From Lophius americanus (taxonomy: Eukaryota > Chordata > Actinopteri > Lophiiformes > Lophiidae), in contig JBBDHG010000097.1 of NCBI GenBank assembly GCA_037951165.1, positions 1,394,501 to 1,458,500 of the forward strand: a stretch of DNA of 64,000 bases, given 5' to 3'. A program made the position numbers and the translations under genes. Of the stretch, positions 35,290 to 47,600 are shown in pieces (position 1 is the first letter of the stretch; every line of letters begins with the position of its first letter). The notes under the pieces are model-generated. The model did not search any database and had not been told where the DNA came from. It saw only the letters and a list, made by a program, of their open reading frames with translations.

Positions 35290-35444
35290 TACAATAATGT
35301 TAGGTGTCAATGTTAGGTTTCAAAAAATGCATTTTTCTATGTAACAGAGAAAAAAGAAGTGATCAATGATCAATATGATTTTTGGTAATGGGAAATAAAA
35401 ATCTAAAACTTAAGACCAACACAAACAGCGACAGCTTGCAGAAA

Positions 35445-35640
35445 TCAGTTGCCAGAGTTGGCTGCAGCTGCAGCTGCTGCTGCTAACTGTTGCAGCTTCT
35501 GAGGAAGAATGACGGTGGCGAACTGAACCCTTTCCTCCCTCAGTTTCTGTCTCACTGTGGGCGTCAGGCCAAGCTCCATGTACTCCTGTTTCTGCCGGTC
35601 ATATTGAGGCCAACTGACCAGACCGGGAACGTTGGGAGAG
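35445..35640 (-). CDS. Carboxylesterase exon 13 and stop (residues 495-559)
   Basis: Encodes SPNVPGLVSWPQYDRQKQEY, then a basic/hydrophobic helix (VRQKLREERVQFATVILPQK) and a tail of eight alanines followed by NSGN and TGA. WPQYD is diagnostic of the family. No HxEL or KDEL-like tetrapeptide is present. The Ala run uses mixed GCA/GCT/GCC codons. Acceptor CTCCTCAG|C. Confidence 0.94.
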
Positions 35641-38600
35641 CTGAGGAGACATTCAAACACACCAGCTGAAAATGTTAGTCAGCCTTTCCAAGAGAGACAT
35701 CATTTACAGATATGTCTGCTAAATTTCTGCACACCATGATATATTTTCCGTTATATATTTTTAGAATTCTAGTTTCAAGCAATCCCGTGTACCTAGCTGT
35801 GAAAATGTTTAAGTAAATAACTACGTAAATGAAAACATTGAAAGACCATAATATTCAATATAGTGTATAACCTTATAGATTACACTGAATTACCCTATAT
35901 CAAGAAACGGCAAATAATCAAATAACCAGAATATGTATTGTCTTAAAACTGTTGAGGAAGAAAACAACCCATTTTACTCGAAAAAATACTGTATTGTAAA
36001 ATTCTGGGAGAATATTATATTGTCACAAGCATTTTAAGTCCTAAAAATACATAGTACACAAAATATAACAGTATAAATAAGTTATTTCTGTCTAAATGAC
36101 ACTTTTTGCTTACTGCTTTAAATTTAAATTGAAAGTATAACATCTTTCAGCATTCAATACGACCATAACCCAAATTTCTGCAGAAACAGGATTGTAAAAA
36201 TATGGTGTATGTGTTCATTAAATAAAGTTTATTTCAAATTTAAAAAATATGTCTAAATATGCCTATACAGTAATTTACTGTTGTTTTATTTAATGATGTT
36301 GTTGGTTTTCCATTGCTATATGCAATAGATAAATAAAAAAAGATGTTTTCTTGAATTAAGTCAATAGTCTTTGAAGCTAATGACCTTAAGATGTTTCAGA
36401 TATAATATATCTATACTAATTTACTGTAAAAAAAAAAAACAAGAAACAGTTTTTAACTTTTAGAACTTACAGTAGCAGTAAAAAAAATCCATATTTGCAT
36501 GTAATTAATCTCTGAATCTTTTTTACAGTGAATATCTGGTAATGACAGCTTCTAGTATTTTATTGTAAATTAAGCAGATGGTTTTTTTTACAGTGTAGAA
36601 ATTGACTTTCTATTTAAGATTCTCCTTTTTACATTTGCTCTATACTCTCAGTTGAAAACACAACGGGTGGTTTACATTGCTATTCCTCAGTGTTTAGTAT
36701 GTTCATATCGACATAACCTCCTTGGTGTCATCCAATCATTTTCTACAACTCTGTTTCCTGGAAGCTATCCAAGCTGACATTGAGTTACACATAGACACTT
36801 GACCAAAATCCAGTTCATCGTTACTGACATCCATTCTCAGTTACATTCACAACTGTGGCCAGTTTGAAGCCACCAGTTCACCTATACTGAATGTTTTTGG
36901 ACTGTGGATGGAAGCCGGAGAACCTCGCGCAAACCCACATAAACATGATGAGGACAAGCAAACTCAACACAGAGAGGCCCGAAGGTGCATTTGAACTCAT
37001 ATCCCTTCTTGCTATGAGGCAACAGTGCTAACCCATAATGGGCCATCATTAGTGGTTTCAGTTGTTATTTGTACAAAGAATAATGTAGTATGAATGTAGC
37101 TTAATTACTATATGATACTGATATAAATACATGGTGCTCATTTCCTGTCAAAGCTAAAGACGCTGTTTATAAATCTGCTAAATATGTTTTCAAAGAATCA
37201 ACCATCACTATTATAATCGTTAAGAGTATTTAGCGGCTTCTTGCCGGAAGGCAGGAAGAGAATCAACAAACAAATGAAGATGGCCGGCTGTGAGCGGGAC
37301 GTGTGACTAGAGAACGATAACCATGCTGTGGTATCTATTGGCAAACATGTCTGATGCCGAGTAGGACGGATCAGCTCCTGCAGTTTGAGACGGAATGATA
37401 CCGCAGATCCTTCCTTCCTGACACAGTTCATCTGTACATTACAGACTGCTCAGCTCTGCTCACCAGCTCTATCATCAACAACAACAAGACATAGCTTTTT
37501 GAAAATATTCCCTCTGCGATACATTTCACTACTTCTCTCAGAATATCATACCAAACCACTTTCCACTCTGAATATAACTGCTCTTTATTTTCTACTCTAA
37601 GGTGTATTATGTTACATTTAGAAGTCTCTCTTTGAATGAATGGAATGTAATATTCATAAATATGCTTTTGTGTGATCAGAATGAGCTGAAAATAAAAATG
37701 GCCAGAAATGGCGGCACGCTGTAGGGGCATCTGTCTGTGGTGCTGCTAGCCCCTGCAGGGTCGGGACCCTCCAAAGTGTTGCCCCATGAATGGCTCCAGC
37801 TCAGCTTTGAAATGCCTGGACCTCACCGCTTCCTGGCCATGGAGCGATTGCTTGTAACGCGCTTTCTTCTACCCTCCCCAGGGGAGGAGGGAAAGGGCCC
37901 CCGGCACTACTGCTAATGCCAGCACAATGTTGAACAAATAACAATATGATCGTACGTATTAGTTTTAGCCTACAACTTTACAGATGACACCATTTTGACA
38001 TTTGAAGGTCATCATGGATTCTTGGATAGTGATGGTAATGCTAATGTGCAATATAGGTTGCAATCTAGACCTTCACACTGAGGGGACTAATCACGGCCCC
38101 CGGGGTTAAAGCTGAGGAGGTGATCGTGCAAATAATTGTTTATATTCAGCAGACATAGTTAGCATTAATTCTCTTCTTCTTCTTCTTTGGGCAGTCCCCT
38201 TTAAGGGTCACCACAGAAGATCATCTGTTTCCATCCTGCACTCTTCGGCCTTCACACCAACCAACTGCATGTCCACTCGCACCACATCCACACACTTCCT
38301 CTTTGGTCTTCCCCTTTTTCTCCTGCCTGGCAGCTCGGGCATTTTCACAGTTAATTCTAAAAATTAAATCAAATGGAAAAAGGAAGCAAAGTTTTGGCCA
38401 TGAAACGAAAACGATGAGCTGAAATATGCCTTTCTAGCCCCATAAATTTGAGATGAACAATGAGTGAGGGGATATTCCCTGTTTTAAATTCCTATTTTTT
38501 ATTTGTTTTATTGTTCATCTCAGGCCCTGTGATGAACTAATGATTTGACCAGGCGTATCCTGCCTCTTGCACAGTTCCAGCTGCATAGGCTCAAGCTTAC

Positions 38601-41600
38601 TCACCCATTGCGGGCGAAATTGGCCCAGTAAGCCATCATTGTCCTACAGAATCTTTCATCGTCCTTTGAAAGGTCGCCTGAAGATGGGACAGGAAGATTT
38701 GAATCAAAAATTCTATAATTCTATAAGCACGTCCAATTTCTGAATATATATTATGTGTTGTTCAATTAACACTTCTTACCTATGATTTTTATGTGTCCGT
38801 TCCAGAAGCATCCACCAAACACAAAGCCAACATCGTCTGCATGGTCTGCCTTGACAAAGCTGGGTCTGCTGTCTTTGTGTATCTTAGCGCGGTACACAAA
38901 CTCATACATGTAAACTGGAGCACCAGCATCTAAAGTGGATGACAGGAGAGGGGGAGAGAAGGGTGTGCTTGGAATGAAAATTAAGTTCAAACATTAACAG
39001 CAATTAGCAAATCCCTGCCGGTAATTACAGTTATCTATAATCTGTGGCAGCAGATTGCACCAGGATTGACAGAATTTCCCATCTGCACAGGCTTTTGATC
39101 AATTCATTCTCTGTTTGCTTGCACTGAAGTGCAGTGCTGAGAGATGTTCTCTCTCTGCTTTGACCCTTCTAACCTAAGTGGTATCCAGCCACCTTGACGA
39201 CAGGCAGCGTCATCAGCAGGTCTCCCATAATTTCAGTGAATCCATCCCTGATGTCCTCGGGGGTTTTAGCATTTTTCAGGTATTCATCTACGATGAGGTT
39301 GTTGACAGAGGAGGCCTGGAAGAGGAGGGAGAGATGGACCGTAAGATACTCGTTTGAGATTTATGGCCCTATCAGCCACAGTGGTGCAAAATAGGTCTGG
39401 GTCATTTAGTATTGTAGCCATTCCCAAAATGTAAATGTGTGTGGATGATGCGTGGATAGGGAAGATGACCCCTCCCTATTCAAAAATCTACAGCAGCCCT
39501 CAAATGTTAAAATGCTTGCTCTGCGAACCCATCCAGCATCCTGTTAATTGATGATGTTCCTTTGGATAGATATATTTGGAAATTGTATTTAGTTGTCTAA
39601 TCTATAAAGTTATTAGCTAAAGGTCACATGAAAGATAATGAATATTATTATTTTTTCAATAATTTAGGTATCATTGATTGTCACACTGGGGCCATCTCAG
39701 TTTTGACTAATTGAGCATCACACTTATTATTTGGCTGAAGGAAAAGTTACATAGTGTGTTACCTCACAGAAGTCAAGCATAAAAACCTTTTTGAGAGGTA
39801 AACTGGTTTTGTGCAATCTGCATGGGGGATTCAATTCGGCGGGCAAGGAAGGACCGCATGGACTGCTTACAACTTCTTCTGTCCTGGGTCCGTTTCCTCC
39901 TTGGAAAAGGACCCGCCCCCTCTGGAGATACGAAGGGCTTTTGTAAAGCTAAAATAAAAAAATCTTTTCAGATGATTATACACTGACAAAAATAATGATG
40001 ATAAATATCAGATCGTTTTTTTATTTTTCCAAAGATGGCTCGGAGTTTTACGTACAGCACCTTTTAGAATTTCTAATTGAAATCTGAAATCTTCAAGCCT
40101 TCAGCGACTTTTCCAAACATAATCTGTTCCAACCAGTTAGACTAAGAAGATTTTCTATTATATATTTTTTTGTTCATGACAGAAGAATAATAACCTACCT
40201 AAAACAATAAATTAAGAATTCATCCACATACATGTAATGAATTGTAAGCGAATAATACGAAATTGAGTGCAAATAGTGACTTGTTGAACCCGTATCCAGG
40301 TGGTTGTCAATAAAGTTTCCCAAAATAGATCCCAAAATCAACGGCATTGAAAGAAACTTTGTGCTCAGTGCACAAAATAAAGCAGATCAGTATAAAAATC
40401 AAAATGAATTGAATGATACAGAGAGAGAACAACACTTTCTATTAACACTTTCTTTTAAAAGTGTTAATATTTGTTCATAACAATCTATTTTATGGTTATT
40501 TAAATGATCTCTGCCTGCAGTACCTTCATGGGCCAACAGGCCACACACCTTTAGAATCAGTGCTCTATTTTTATTCAAAGTGATGTCAATATTGTTCACA
40601 TCTATCTTGATGACTATGAGATGAATTTTTTTGCCTGACAAACAGGTCAAGGTTTTTTTTTCGGACAGTAGGTACATTTAGTTCTGAGAACCACCTTTTT
40701 TTGTTCGAACATTTTATATTTTTGCCAGACTGCCCCTCTGATCATGATTTAGTTGTTAATGGCTGGTCATATAAAGTATATATCATTTTTTTTAAATAGC
40801 TTTTTTAATTGAACTTGAGATCTCATTGCTTCTGTAGACTTGAATAAACTGCATGAGATGCATTGAGTTGTTTTAGTGTTTGTGGTTAATTTATGTTTAA
40901 AACAAGTCCCCATCTTGAAATGCAGTTTTCTTTAGAAACTCCAGAAATATTTTTGCGTCTTAGAAACTTCAATTAACTTTTCCATTCAAATTGGGACATA
41001 AAATGACAACAGAATTATTATTTTTGGGGGAACTGTTCCTTTAAGCCACACCATCGGGAATGTGTCTTGCTTACGTGAGAAAGAAATCCACAAAACTGCA
41101 AATAATAGTTTCAGTTACATTTAGGAAGAAGTTAGTGCTAATTAGGGATAAACTTTCAATTAAAAAAATGTCTATACAAAATTCAAAAACTTCAGTTAAA
41201 ATCCCATTCATCAACCTGCAAGCCTCAGCCGTGATGACCTCACCCCTTCAGGATTAAACAGGTTGACGACTGGCAGCACAGACTCTCTGTTCATCCCATG
41301 CTCCCAACCAGGAGGGGCAAAGTTCTGTGACGACAAGATATGACAGCACAACATTAATACAAACTCATAGCGACCTGTGGTTGAAGTAATCACATCCTTC
41401 ACTTCATTAAAATGACAAACATCACACCCTAAAAATACTCGACTAATTAAAAGTCCTACGTCATCATACTTTTACATATTTTTGGAATAATATTGCTTAT
41501 ATTAATAACTTCATATGATGTTGAGTTATGAAATCTATAGCCTATACGTCGCATCTCTGTCCACGTCTCTAAACAGTCAACTTTTCATAAGGTCAGGAAC

Positions 41601-44600
41601 TGCAGCAGCTGAGAGACGACGAATTATATATAAACACTTTTATTGACAACAGTGAGAAATCGGTGACCTGTGGCAGGATCCATCCAAACTCATGGTTGGT
41701 TATTCCCACCATCAGTGGAACCTTCAGCACTTCTTTCCTCTTCAAAAGCTCCTCAGGGCTGTCAGTCAGGAACACGCTGTCCACCACACCTCCCAGGTAA
41801 ATCTTCAACTAAACATAATATAGGCAAATAAACCAATCAACGGCTGTGTAGGGAGTGTTCAGAGAATGCCATCTAGTGGTTAAATATGAGAGACCTGGTC
41901 ACAATCAAATATCCAGTTGTGTGAAATGATCTGTTTTCAGCCATAATATGCAGGAAAAAAAATAATATAACCATATAATTTTTACAGGAGGATTTTATTT
42001 TTTTAAACAATTTAATGCTCTTAATTAGTTTTTTTGTTTCTGCTGGTGATTCTTAAAATGACTACGCACCCTTTGAGTCAAATCGACAAGCTCCTCCGAG
42101 CTCTTAGTCCTCATGCATTGGATCAGTTCCTCCGAGCTGCTGCTGTCACATCCGGTGAAGTTGGCCACAAACTAAACATAATAAAGGGATTAATACGTGA
42201 AATGTTAAGGATGTTATAATCAAGATTTGTGCTGTTGATTCCTGTTGGATCTTAAAGCTTTGATTTTTCCCTGGTCGTGCACTTTCACTCAAAATAACTT
42301 AAAAAATATGAAGGAAAGCGTTTCCACGTGATTAAATGGTTTCCTCTCAGCATCAAGCAGTTATATTGCTCTAACTCAATAAAGTTGGGTAGAGTCAACA
42401 TACTTTATCAGGGTGGATTTGACTTGGTTATTTGGATGGCTTCGTCCAACTATTTTTGCGGCAGTATGATTACCTTACTAAATGGAGTTAATGTAACCCA
42501 AATAAATTTAGTTCTGATCAATCTAAAAAACACCAGTTGAGTCCAAATAATATAGTATGATTTGTACGATAGATTAAGTAACAGTACCGCAACAGAGAAT
42601 GGTCCATAGTAAATATTTTTCAGAGGCAAGAAGGAGTTCAAAATTTCCATTGGTTGAAAAAGAATGATTACCAAATCTCAGGATAATTTATAAAAAAATA
42701 ATTTTCTTCAACTTCTGAATTTCAGATTATGTCTGTCAAGGACACCTACAGGGAAGCAAGGGGAAAGTCCATCAGTGTGAAGTGGAGAGCAGAGGAGGAC
42801 AGACTTCACTATCCTCCTCTGGAGGCAGGATCATACTAGATCATTTCAATGGGCTTCTCTTTTTCATGCTAGTCCCATAAGAAATTTCACATTTCCTCTT
42901 CAGTTCTCTACAACTGAAAGCTGCTTGAGTGTGACGTCCTAGCAGTAAAGGAGAGATTGATTAATTGACAATTACTTTCAAATATTGTAATGATCTATCT
43001 ATCAATCCATTAGTTCATCATTTTAGGATTTTCAACATTTGTTGTTAAAACATTTATTTGATCATGAATATCGCGAGTAAACCTTGTGTAATTAAAGATA
43101 AAGAACGCTTTCACTTCTGACTTAACTAAAAGAAATCTCTCTCCATCCTTTCTAATTTTTAACCTCACCAACCGCCATTGATCTTTATAAACAGAATAAG
43201 CTGATGTAGCTGAATGGGTGAGAAAAGTTGACAAAGTTGTAAAAGCTGCTAGCAGCAGTTATCAGCTAACTCAAAGTAGAGGAAAATAAACCAACATCTT
43301 CAATTTGAGGAGAAATCGAGGCTGCCAGGGGTTCGGATCTTACGATACGATATTAGCTCACATGTAACAGTAGAGATATATGATTGGGTTTATTCAGTGA
43401 TAATTAATTTTTTTTTTCTATGTAAGACCTTTTACCTATGGTAAAAGCTTAACTGAGAAGAAATAGTGAGGATACGTAATTAAAGAAAACACAGTAATAA
43501 ATAGCGTATTGTCTTAAGAATGAATAATATATCTTTCAGATTATCTCTGGCCTAATTTTTATATTAAATGTAAAAACAAATGTCTTTTTTTGAACTAATT
43601 ATGAATATAATTTACAATACATGATACACTTTGCCGTAATAAATATTTCTAGTTTCTAGTCTAAATATCTTCTATTTTTTTCAGTGCAGGTTGGTAACAA
43701 CACATCCTCATCCTCATACCAACCTGCCATGTCGGCATGATCGACGTCAACAGTTACACAATCCGTCTGACTGATGAGTTGGAGAGTCACCAAATCAGAT
43801 TTGGTTGCTGTTCTCACTTTGCTCTGATCTCATGTGTCTATATTAACACACCTGATTCCACTGTTCTCATTGCCCTCATTAGTTCACCTCCTTCTTTATG
43901 TAACCTGAGTGTCTGACTGGATTTCAGGGCCTGCCTGCGAGTCATGACCCTCAAAGAGGACTCTGTGTTGTCTCCTCGTCTCTCGAGCATTCCCCCCCAT
44001 CCAATCTTTTCTCTGTGTGTGTGTATTAGTGTGTAGATGTTTGAAGGTATGGCCCACACACCCGACTCATCTCCACAAATGGCATTGATCAACTCATTCC
44101 CTCTTGTTCATCCTACTCTGGGTGATATTCCACTCTTCTCCAGGTTGTGCAGGATCATTCATTGTAGCTAGATCAGCTGTCTTTAGCATCATCTCAACTC
44201 CTCCTGAACTTTTTAAGGAATATTGATTTAAGATTTTCCCTCTCTCTGTGCCATTAACTCCAAACTCGGCACCACTGAGCTGCCTCTGCTTCAAACATTG
44301 GACGTGTTTATTTGGATGATTGATTGCAGCATATCGGATCTGCCTTTTGGACTCCCATTTGTAACACCCATAGTAGACGTTGTTTGCACTGGACTGCTTA
44401 TGGTTGGGCCTTTGCCCCGTGTCGGTATTTGCTATTAAAAGCCTGAACTCTATCTTTTGATTATCTTTGTTGCGTCTGCATTTGGGTCCATCATGCCTGA
44501 ACTGCTCAATATTTGTACAGATTACTCCAAATTTCGCTAATCAAAGTGTCTATAATAAGAATAGATGTTTGGTATTTAGAGAATTTTTCCTCAATTCTAT

Positions 44601-47600
44601 GGAGCTTTTTATTCTTCACTGGACTATTATTTTCCTTTCACTTAGTTTCATACCCTCCGACTGTTGCAGCTGCTGCTTTCAGTAAAAAGCTCAATTTGAG
44701 ACACTGTACAGTACAGAGACAGAAAGACATGCATTTTTCTCAGCAGTCTGCCAACGTCAAACCTAAATGAGTATTGCACATGAAATAACATATCGGATTG
44801 TAGTTAATGCTTTGAGCCAGCTGGGTGTCTAAATAGGCAAGAATGTACTCAAATGTAAGAGGTCATGTCAGTGTCATGTGTCTCTATTATTGGTGCTATA
44901 ATAGCTATCGCTATTGATAAGTCGGTAGAAGAAAAGTCTGAACAGCAAAACTGATCACTGAACACAATGATCCGCCATAACATTAGAAACACGACATGGC
45001 AATTCAGAATAACATCAATTTTTAGTTAACCATGGCACCTGTGTTTGGGTGGGATATACTCGAGAGAAAGGAAGGACAACTGTTGAACCGGTGACAGGAT
45101 CTACGGCTTCACAGATTTCTATGTGGGCGGAGAGGGAAGGCTAGTCCGTATTAACAGATCCCACAGAAGAGCAGAAATTTTTGAAAAAGACAATGCTGGT
45201 TCTGATAAAAAGGTGTCAGAACACACAGTGACATCACATAGCTGTTTTGGTGGCAAAAGGGCAACGTGCAAAACATGAGGCAGTTGGTTGTAATGTAATG
45301 GCTGATCTGTGTACTGCATTAACATTTCAAATACATATGGAGTTAGGGATCACACCGGTGTGATTTCAGACTGCAGAAGGAGAAGAGAAATGTCTACATT
45401 TACAGGAATATACCGTTGACCACTGACTAACTTGGGAAGGTGAAAGAAAAGTATGGATAGAAATAATTTGAAAAAGAAACTGACGCTGCAACCTGATCAG
45501 GCTTTTGACACAGATTTCCAGAGACAAACTCGACAGGTAACATTTTGATTACAGCCCCGCCAGAGCGGTTGTATAATGTTGGTTCAAATGCTAGTATGCC
45601 ACGGGTTTGATGTCAGTCAGGGTCTATCTACATCTCCAACTAGCTGCAGAAAAGACTTAAATTGAATTCCAGTCCACTGTTGAGCGCCAAAGATGGGCAT
45701 CTCATAACTGTTTTTTTCATTTAGGTTATGTTTTAATACTTTTTGAGGTATTTTTGGATTAACACGATGTTCATCGTGTTATTCCCTCTCCTATGAGGAC
45801 TGTTACTATCACTGTGCAACACTTTCCTCTGAAAACCTCTGCTGACTCCACCTTACAATCTCTGGCGGCTTACAGTGATGACGACACACAGAACCAGTGT
45901 GATTCCACTGGCTCATTGAATGATGGGAAAAGAAACACACTATTTATCAACATTTATAAAACAGAGGAAATGATTTTGCCTTTCCTCCTGATCATCAGCT
46001 GCCCCCAGTGACAATCCATGTCAATGTGGGGAAAAAACGAGTATTCTCATGGCAGATGCTACCATATCAAGGGAAGCAGATTTAATTTCTTTTAGTTTGC
46101 AGTCAGTAGTCAGATTACCCCTCTGTTTCCTACATCAGTGATCAAATCAAACATTTTGGCACAATCTGTAGCACAACCTTTTAGAGCAACCAACAATATT
46201 TGCGCCTACTGATTAGCTGACAGTATATCTTCAGATTATTTGTATGGTTTGAAGAGAGTACCGACTTTTGCACTTAAACAAAGAAAAAAACTGTCCTGAA
46301 AACAAAATCAATGGCTGACAGCTGGTGGCGTGTAATAGTTAGTGATGACTGTTTGATCTCTGTGTTTTTTTGTGCAGTCTTGATAACACACAAACAGGTG
46401 TGTTATAAGGGTATTATTGAGAATGCGGTTGTTGGATATAGTTTTCATATATCACCTACCTTAGCATGATCCAAAGGATGTGTGGTATAAGTCCCAAGTG
46501 TTCCAACTCCACTTTGAAAAATGGCCCTGTGAAACAGTCCTTTTGCTTGTTGAGACAGAGTCTGTTTATAAAGAACCACACATGCAGTATCTTAGCAAAT
46601 TTATATGCTGATTCAATCTCTAAACATTAAAGGCACAGTCTGTAAAATGTAGGGGTATCTGTTTGACAAAATGGTATACAACATCAATAACTATCATTTT
46701 TTATTCCTTAATTATCTGTAACCGCTTATCCTGCTCAGGGTTGCTTCAGCCCATCGAAGCTGACATTGAGCGAAGGGAAGGGTACAACTAGAAAGAAGTT
46801 GCCAGTTCATCACAGGGCTGACAGAGAGACTGACAGCCACAAAACACCAACATTCACTCCTATGGGCAATTTAGCATCATTAATTGGCGCAGTAGTTAGG
46901 GTTGCTGCTTCACAGTAAGAATTACCGGGTTCAAATCCATCTCTGCTGTCCTTTGTATGCAGAATTTACTTGTTCTACGCCTGTTTCCCTGGGTTCTCTG
47001 CAGGAACTACGGCTTCCTCCCACAGTTCAAAAGCTATCTTTTTGTTTGTCTATAACCAGCAGAAAAAAACTCTTTATATCTACAGGGGGAGATGGACCCT
47101 TTCCATCAAGGCTGCCATGTTTTGCTGCTAATTCTGAGCGGACAAACTGACGACTGCCAGTTTGTAGGAGAAGAATATGTCTCTAAAAGAAACAATGAAA
47201 AAGAAGAAAAATGTTGAACTCCATGGGTGAAGGACGGCTGCGCAATGCAAGAACGGGTACATTTCCTCCACAGCGGTGCACTGCAACCAGATCTGGTTTG
47301 TTCCGACAGGCCTGAAGATGGAGGTGACTCCACATGAAAAACCAACTTGCAGAGGTAAACTGGTGGGGTCCTCACAGTCTGCCCAGGGGACTCAACTTAG
47401 CGGGTAAGGGATTGTAACACAGTTCAGGAGGATCCCATAATGGGACCTCTTACTGTCTGCCTACCAATAGCTGCATTTCCTCATCAGTAGTGCGCCACAA
47501 CCAGACCTGTGTTGGCTTGGAAAGATTTAGGGGTGCTTCCCGTCTGGAAATCATCACTTCCCAAGGACCGAGAGTTTGAGTTCATGCTGCACTGTCTATC

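Larger units (their letters stand above)
35641..38604 (-). other. Carboxylesterase intron 12 (3.0 kb)
   Basis: Long AT-rich stretch (35.7-36.6 kb) with no features, then repeats at 36,720-37,045, 37,720-37,930 and 38,165-38,350. No exon recognised. Confidence 0.6.
42172..46459 (-). other. Carboxylesterase intron 6 (4.3 kb)
   Basis: Holds the repeat-like block at 43,700-44,500 and the Tc1-like MITE at 44,962-45,314. The remainder is AT-rich with no recognisable feature. Confidence 0.55.

Noticed and set aside
45761..45780. Short palindrome AACACGATG-TT-CATCGTGTT
   Set aside because: Nine-bp arms are near what chance allows in 64 kb and nothing around it gives a role.
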